Below are positions 7,768-12,245 of a stretch of 12,245 nt of DNA, in pieces; positions within the stretch are counted from its first letter, which is position 1, and each line of letters starts with the position of its first letter. Below the pieces are notes generated by a model. That model ran no database searches. It was not told the DNA's origin and saw only the letters and a program-made list of their open reading frames with translations. The stretch lies in the NCBI GenBank assembly GCA_027576995.1, contig JANBQC010000735.1, forward strand, positions 1 to 12,245, given 5' to 3'. This stretch comes from Dimargaris cristalligena (Eukaryota > Kickxellomycota > Dimargaritomycetes > Dimargaritales > Dimargaritaceae). The translations under genes and the position numbers were made by a program.

Positions 7768-8625
7768 TTAAAGCAGGCGGCCGAAAATGTAACTGGCACC
7801 AAGGGCACCAGCGAAAGAAGCCAATGAGAGGGAGGCCTGGGCAGCCCCGCTGTCGGTAATGGCCGAAGGGTCGGACGAAGCGGCCGTTTGGGTGGTACGG
7901 GTGGACGAAGCCTTGGGGGAGGAAGAGGCAGTGGAGCGAGCGGAAGTAGTGGCGGTGGCCTTGCTGGAAGTGGCCGTGGCGGAACCAGTCTTGGACGGAG
8001 ACTCTTCGTCGGAAGAGGTGGCCTGGGAGGAGGCGGAGTCGCTCTCGTCGGCGGTTTGGGTCTGGGAGGGAGCGGCGGACTCGGTTTCGGCTTCAGTGGC
8101 GGATTCGACGGCCGAGGCGGAGGAGGCCCCAGTCGGGACATCGGACGACTTTTCGGACGAAACGGTCTGCTCGGACTGGCGGACTTCGGAACCCGAGGCC
8201 AACGCATCAGCCTTCTTTTGGGCTTCGGCACCGGTACCCAAGGGGGTCCAGCTATCGCCACCATCGACACTAGCGCGAGTGGACCAGTTGTTCAAGTCGC
8301 CTGACACGAACTGGACAAAGTACATACCCTTGGGGAGGTTGGCGGGGGGAGTGAAGGTCAGGGTGGTCTGGTCGATGGGGACGTTGGCAGCAATGGTGGC
8401 AATGGTCTGCTGGTCGGTGTCGCCACCGGTCTTGAGGAGAGCGGTGTAGGTCTTGCCGGGGGCGGACTCGCCGGTCACCGGCTTGGCTTCCCACACGATG
8501 GTGGTGGACTGACCGGGCGTCCAGGCCTCGCCGTAGGCAAGGTTAGTGGTGTAGAAGTAAGCCTGACCAGCCTGGGTCAGGGCGGCAATAGCCAGGGCGA
8601 AGGTGGACAGAGTGTAGGACTTCAT
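7768..8625 (-). CDS. Secreted Ser/Thr-rich GPI-anchored protein with Kre9/KNH-like N-terminal Ig-like domain
   Basis: A single exon encodes 285 residues, ATG at 8625 and stop at 7768-7770. Residues 1-22 form a signal peptide (hydrophobic LSTFALAIAALTQA core, likely cut after QA-22). Residues about 27-118 match the Kre9/KNH-like N-terminal Ig-like domain (PF10342): AWTPGQSTTIVWEA, the LTFTPPANLPKGMYFVQFVS strand pair and the closing LNNWS, which carries an N-glycosylation sequon at Asn113. Residues about 135-258 are almost wholly Ser, Thr, Ala, Glu, Lys and Gln without Cys, a heavily O-mannosylated stalk by analogy. The end (from about Ser259) is a small-residue site followed by the hydrophobic tail LSLASFAGALGASYIFGRLL, a typical GPI-attachment signal. 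The protein should sit at the plasma membrane or be crosslinked to wall beta-1,6-glucan. Yeast Kre9/Knh1 act in beta-1,6-glucan assembly but lack this tail, so the exact role is unknown. Long open frames opposite the stalk follow from its repetitive codons. Confidence 0.92.
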   Translation of the reverse strand: MKSYTLSTFALAIAALTQAGQAYFYTTNLAYGEAWTPGQSTTIVWEAKPVTGESAPGKTYTALLKTGGDTDQQTIATIAANVPIDQTTLTFTPPANLPKGMYFVQFVSGDLNNWSTRASVDGGDSWTPLGTGAEAQKKADALASGSEVRQSEQTVSSEKSSDVPTGASSASAVESATEAETESAAPSQTQTADESDSASSQATSSDEESPSKTGSATATSSKATATTSARSTASSSPKASSTRTTQTAASSDPSAITDSGAAQASLSLASFAGALGASYIFGRLL

Positions 8626-9496
8626 GATAAGGATTGATGTGAGTGGAGGGGGCGTTAAAGGGTAAACCGAAGAAATAAAAAATGGATTATGGGTACTAAA
8701 TGATTTAGGGTCGTAACAGAAAAGGGATAGCCTAAGGTGGGTTAAACGGGAGTATAACTATAGAGCTACAAACATATGCAAAATGACGAGTAAGTAATTG
8801 AAAGCAGGCGGGCCATCTATTTATAAATGCCTACGGAAGTAGTGAGGCAGTGGAACTGGGAGTGGTGTGGTTGGGAGGACAGAGACCGTACAGTTCCAGC
8901 GGGCTGGCCAACACCCCGTTACCCCAATGGAAATTGGGCCAGTTATTGTGGTTGAGAACCATATTAGGAAGGAAATTGCAGGAACGAGAAGCGGCTGCCT
9001 TGAGTCCCAATTATGTTATCTAACTCAGCGGTGGTGTCTTAGGCAGGGTGATCGGCCGAAAGGGGAAAGGGAAAGAGTGCGAAGGGCTGAATAGATTGCC
9101 TTGTTAGTAAGAGCGGCTTAACAACTGGGAAGGTCAATCGCGGCTATGGCTGCTAATGCGAAATGTGTCTGTCCGGCTCAGTGGTTCGACGGCAATGAAC
9201 ATCCTTCTCCTCACCTCGAACCGCTTACCTACTGGGCTGGGGTGTGGGGCATTAGACAGTGGGCCAATCAGCCCTCCCTAACAGAAGGGTGACCATCCCC
9301 CTCCACGAGCACCGGTCTGTATCATCACCACCACCATGGCCTCCCTTTCATTCGCCCATCTGGCGGCTGTGAAAGGGAGTATACTCATGTGAGTTAGTGG
9401 ACCAGAGGATGAGACAAGGAACCACCGCTGTAACTCAAAGTTAGCCGCAAGGGATGCCGTCAGCTGTGGTGTGAAAATGAAGACAGGGGGGGTACG
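8626..9496. other. Upstream region of the wall-protein gene; no gene recognised
   Basis: 8626-8840 is AT-rich and probably the promoter and 5' UTR of the minus-strand gene. 8840-9490 is richer in G+C, with a 75-codon plus frame (8867-9094) that has no recognisable features. A plus ATG at 9336 in a good context (CACCACCATGG) opens 53 nt up to a GTGAGT donor at 9389-9394. It would need an intron of 75-98 nt to reach the next open block, shorter than any confirmed intron in the window, so I do not call it. Confidence 0.5.
8818..8825 (-). promoter_or_regulatory. TATA-box-like element upstream of the GPI-type wall-protein gene
   Basis: The minus strand reads TATAAATA about 193 bp before the ATG at 8625. 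The spacer is AT-rich and lacks other ATGs close to the start. The element is almost palindromic (CTATTTATAAATG on the plus strand), so it could also serve a plus-strand transcript. Assignment is by position and consensus only. Confidence 0.4.
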
Positions 9497-9532
9497 ATGG
9501 CCAGAATGGGATGGATCGCTGCTGCTGTTGCG
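9497..9532 (+). CDS. Possible first coding exon of a small membrane protein
   Basis: The 36 bases from the ATG at 9497 read MARMGWIAAAVA and end at a perfect GTAAGT donor in phase 0. The hydrophobic, Ala-rich start would suit a membrane anchor or signal segment. A pyrimidine-rich acceptor (CTACTGTTTCAG, ending at 9726) lies 194 nt on. A run of very small in-phase exons can then be drawn (9727-9746 giving VYHFQL, then 9902-9920 giving YAKSWA, or an end at a TGA at 9927-9929). These micro-exons are weakly supported and easily produced by chance. The product is not recognised. Confidence 0.2.
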
Positions 9533-10823
9533 GTAAGTTCCTACAGTCTTGGCTGGTTATGGGCCCAGTCCTAAAAGGGTCAGTAAAACCTAAAGCAAAA
9601 GCGCGTAACTCCGAAAGTACTCTCGAAGGGAAACAGACAATATTAAAATGGAAGGACGAGTGAATATCCTATTAGTCACTTCAAATGTGGCGGCTGAATG
9701 GGTCGCAGCAAGGCCTACTGTTTCAGGTCTACCACTTCCAATTAAAGTAGGGCTCCCGTCGATGGCCAATCTTGCCTCCCAGTGTCCGTAAATGAGGGTG
9801 GCTATATTGTTCATTACGCCTTACCTTATGGCCTTTAATATCATATTCGAGGGCAGCAGTAATATATTACAATACCAACTTGGGTGGGGGATGGTCCACA
9901 GGTATGCCAAGAGTTGGGCTGTAGAGCGCTGAAATACCGAAATTTACATCAGTAGCTTAGACATGCGATTAATTTTTCCTCATTAGGGACGCTGGAAATA
10001 CCTCAATGGTACTGTAAGCTAGTTGATAGTGGTTAATCTTAATCCCGCTCGACTGAAGACATTGCGCTAAGGGCCATAGGTCGCTTTAAGCAGCCCGATT
10101 CTCTTATCCCTCCTACTCCCGACTTTCGTAGGGAATAGCACAGAAATGGAAGATATTGCTTTTATCCGCTTCCCTAGTTGAAATAAAGGGATATAATAAT
10201 ACTTGTATGTTGCCAGCAATCCGGTGCCAATCCTGCGTCTGCCAGATAGCATAGCACCCCCTAACCCTGTCGCAGTTAAATAGGTTCGCTGGCTTTAGTG
10301 GCACTAAAAGACGGGAACTCATTGGGTTGGACAGCATGCATCCTTTTGCCTACAAATGATCAATAGTGGCCCAATATGTACGCCCGCATGATACCCCATT
10401 ATTAGGAAAAATACCCTTATTAAACTTGCTTTAAGGGTACCGCGGGGTGACACAATTGTTATCGTCTTACACACCCCCTCCCCCCTGTTGGTAGCAGGTA
10501 TAGTGACAGTGGGCCGGTAGGGCACTGTTAAGTTACAGAGACCAGGATTATAGTTTAGCCGAATCACTGCTGCCGCCTAACTCGATTATTGACTACCCCC
10601 CATCAAGTCAAAGGGGCCAGTGAGTGTAGTGGGCCAAAATCGTTTTAATTGATTTTTTATCCATGTTAACTATACCAGCCTATTGATTACCAGGTGATGC
10701 GGCATCTCGGATGCCATTTATTTTCACGATGAACATTCAGAGTTGAGCTTGATCATTGTACTCGAGAACTCCACCTGAAACGAGTAGGCGATGCCCCCTC
10801 ACCTCATCCCAAATTGGGTCTAG
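9533..10823. other. 1.3-kb stretch with no reliable gene
   Basis: Several frames of 60-80 codons occur on the minus strand (9590-9814, 10113-10337, 10319-10567), but they overlap one another in different frames, have no splice-site support and show no recognisable motif. An inverted repeat with 8-bp arms, TACCCTTA at 10412-10419 and TAAGGGTA at 10432-10439, could form a small hairpin. I see no tRNA, repeat family or transposase remnant. Confidence 0.5.
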
Positions 10824-11035
10824 TTTTGACCAGGTCGGTCTGTTCGGCTGACCAACGCTTTTTTAACTGGAAGTTTGAAGTCTTGGGGAAGGCCATGCCA
10901 CTCATTAAGAGATGCTCACTCGTCTCTCAAATGACCCCCTGGGACGTGAAAGCAACGCGTAAATACCTTTTGTCGGGCTCCGTCCGGGAACACGCCCAAG
11001 GGACTTTGGAAGGATACCAACCCTTGTCAAAATAG
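10824..11035 (+). CDS. Possible terminal exon of an unidentified plus-strand gene
   Basis: After an acceptor-like TGGGTCTAG (ending at 10823) the plus strand is open for 70 codons to a TAG at 11033-11035. The translation includes SADQRFFNWKFEVLGKAMP, then SQMTPWDVKATRKYLLSGS and a charged tail ending GYQPLSK. Codons in the second half tend to end in G or C, as in the confirmed genes and unlike the flanks. No upstream exon in the right phase was found, so the start is unknown; an internal ATG at 10894 could start a short protein instead. The family is not recognised. Confidence 0.27.
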
Positions 11036-12099
11036 AAGTCGTTAAAAGCGGAAAAATTGATGGTCAAACGATCGGGTATGATTTCCATTACCAATGGCAT
11101 TGGAATGAACTGTTTGGGTTAGGCTTTTTTATTCTGGAGCCAATAATGACGAGTCGGAGTGCAGGGGTGGACGAGTAGGTGGTTTGGGAAGCCTGTCTCG
11201 GACACTGACTGTATTTGAATACCCATCCTAGCGTTTTCCATTACCATATCGTAAATATTGTTACTCACAGTGGAGTTGCGTGATCATCTAGTTGGAAGGG
11301 ATTTCTTCGATTTCCTTTAGCCAAACTAGCCAAAGGTGTAAGCTTCTCATTTACCTATGCCATGCTTAATTAATCGTCACAAGTGTTAAAGGGTTCCCAA
11401 AGGGCCTTAGCTAGCTCTAACCCGAAATGCCATGATACCCCCTCGAAATGATTGACAGATACTCAACGGGTGAATCCAGATTTTATCTGCGATATTCAGG
11501 CTCTCCAATGGGAAGCAAATGCTCTATTAGCGATTTCAAAACCATCCACCTCCAATAAGCCAAACTAAAGTAGCAGGATATATGTGTATAGTAAAATCAA
11601 TAGCCCATATTACTAAGATAGCAATTTCAACCGATAGAAAGGCATCCCCGCTTTCAGGTCACAGACTAGAATGTCCAGGAATGTATTTCTCGGACACGGC
11701 CATTAACTAGGGACCATACTCCTATTCAAAAAACGGAGCTTTTCTTACGAATATAGTAACGAATTCAACATTTTAAAATTTCTTCTCGCCGATTGATCCG
11801 TGTACATATGTTCCTTCAGTGAATATATATAAAATTAAAAATCTAGAACGTAAGGATTAGGCAGTTGGACGATAGCAACAGCAAGTTATTAAATACCAAG
11901 GAAAAATGTCAGTTAATCGCGACATTGGTGGTTATTACCCAGCCCTGAAGAGCCAAGAAGACCACATAATTACGCCGCGCTAGGTCCAAGACTAGCTTAA
12001 ATCCCATAAAACGCCAGCCACCTCTATATAAACCGAAAAAAAAAAAATATATACATATTAAATAATCTACAATCAAACTCAAAAGTAGAAAAGTGAAAT
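11036..12099. other. Gene-free stretch upstream of the window end
   Basis: About 1 kb of AT-rich sequence. I see no open frame with splice support on either strand. An A12 run at 12036-12047 (T12 on the minus strand) lies about 53 nt beyond the tRNA 3' end and may act as a back-up Pol III terminator. Confidence 0.55.
12089..12092 (-). terminator. RNA polymerase III T4 terminator of tRNA-Ala
   Basis: The minus strand has TTTT eight bases beyond the mature tRNA 3' end, in the usual position for Pol III termination. Another TTTT follows at 12081-12084 and a T12 run at 12036-12047. Confidence 0.7.
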
Positions 12100-12172
12100 T
12101 GGAGCTCCGGGGTATCGATCCCCGTGCCTTTCGCATGCAAAGCGAACGCTCTACCATGTGAGCTAGAACCCC
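12100..12172 (-). tRNA. tRNA-Ala, anticodon UGC, no intron
   Basis: The 73 bases fold as a complete cloverleaf. Acceptor stem GGGGTTC pairs with GAGCTCC, including the G3-U70 wobble that identifies alanine tRNAs; discriminator base A. D-arm GCTC/GAGC; anticodon stem TTCGC/GCGAA with loop TTTGCAT (anticodon TGC); T-stem CGGGG/CCCCG with loop ATCGATA. The internal Pol III A and B boxes are present (TAGCTCACATGG and GGATCGATACC). The CCA end is not encoded, as in nuclear eukaryotic genes. One extra G precedes position 1 at 12173; starting there would misalign positions 8-9 and the acceptor stem, so I place the 5' end at 12172. Confidence 0.96.
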
Positions 12173-12201
12173 CATCTTGTTTTTGTTTGCTTCATTTTTA
12201 T

Positions 12202-12221
12202 GTAGCCAAATTTTTGGCTAC
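12202..12221. repeat. Perfect inverted repeat upstream of tRNA-Ala
   Basis: Arms GTAGCCAAA (12202-12210) and TTTGGCTAC (12213-12221) are perfectly complementary, with a two-base centre. It lies 30 bp upstream of the tRNA 5' end. It could be a binding site for a dimeric protein or part of an upstream transcript end; no function can be read from it. Confidence 0.6.
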
Positions 12222-12245
12222 TCGTTTTCGAACCGTTCACGACTA

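Noticed and set aside
7859..8449. 196-codon plus-strand frame opposite the wall protein
   Set aside because: Acidic low-complexity translation, mirrors the Ser/Thr/Ala codon bias of the real gene; no start context or domain.
9322..9341. CATCACCACCACCATGG, looking like a polyhistidine-tag junction
   Set aside because: Flanks are ordinary genomic sequence without vector features; the His codons are upstream of the ATG and not in a convincing frame.
11909..12175. 88-codon minus-strand frame
   Set aside because: Its first third is the tRNA-Ala gene read as codons; the rest is AT-rich with no features.

Overview
The window looks like nuclear DNA from an intron-rich fungus. Three genes are cut by many GT-AG introns, one gene has the typical build of a fungal GPI-anchored cell-wall protein with a Kre9/KNH-like domain, and there is a nuclear-type tRNA-Ala. 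The 12 introns that I could place by reading frame and homology are 151-350 nt long, most of them 151-207. Intron density and wall-protein type would fit an early-diverging fungal lineage, but the sequence alone does not fix the taxon.

Layout. 73-635 (+) holds the last three exons of prefoldin subunit 6, whose 5' part lies left of the window. 917-2188 (-) is a five-exon AhpD-like / carboxymuconolactone-decarboxylase-fold gene, possibly with one more 5' exon at 2591-2644. 2645-3954 has no assignable gene, only a GC-rich patch at about 2830-3030 with a strong but isolated splice donor. 3955-6168 (-) is a complete seven-exon Nse4 gene, encoding the kleisin subunit of the SMC5/6 complex. About 6211-7193 (-) contains in-phase candidate exons of an unidentified gene, or upstream exons of Nse4. 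7768-8625 (-) is an intronless secreted Ser/Thr-rich GPI-type protein with a Kre9/KNH-like Ig domain. 8626-12099 is 3.5 kb with no recognisable gene; it holds a possible first exon at 9497-9532 and a possible terminal exon at 10824-11035. 12100-12172 (-) is tRNA-Ala(UGC) with a Pol III terminator.

The recognised genes belong to unrelated housekeeping processes: cytosolic chaperone delivery of actin/tubulin, a peroxidase-fold protein, genome maintenance, cell wall and translation. Nothing indicates a cluster acting together, and I see no mobile element, CRISPR array, virus or defence system. The prefoldin and AhpD-like genes are convergent. The AhpD-like gene, Nse4, the unresolved gene and the wall-protein gene all lie on the minus strand with separate intergenic spaces.

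I found no convincing undescribed system. The points most worth a second look are the displaced CxxC in the AhpD-like protein, the unresolved exon string upstream of Nse4, and the ambiguous 5' ends of two genes.
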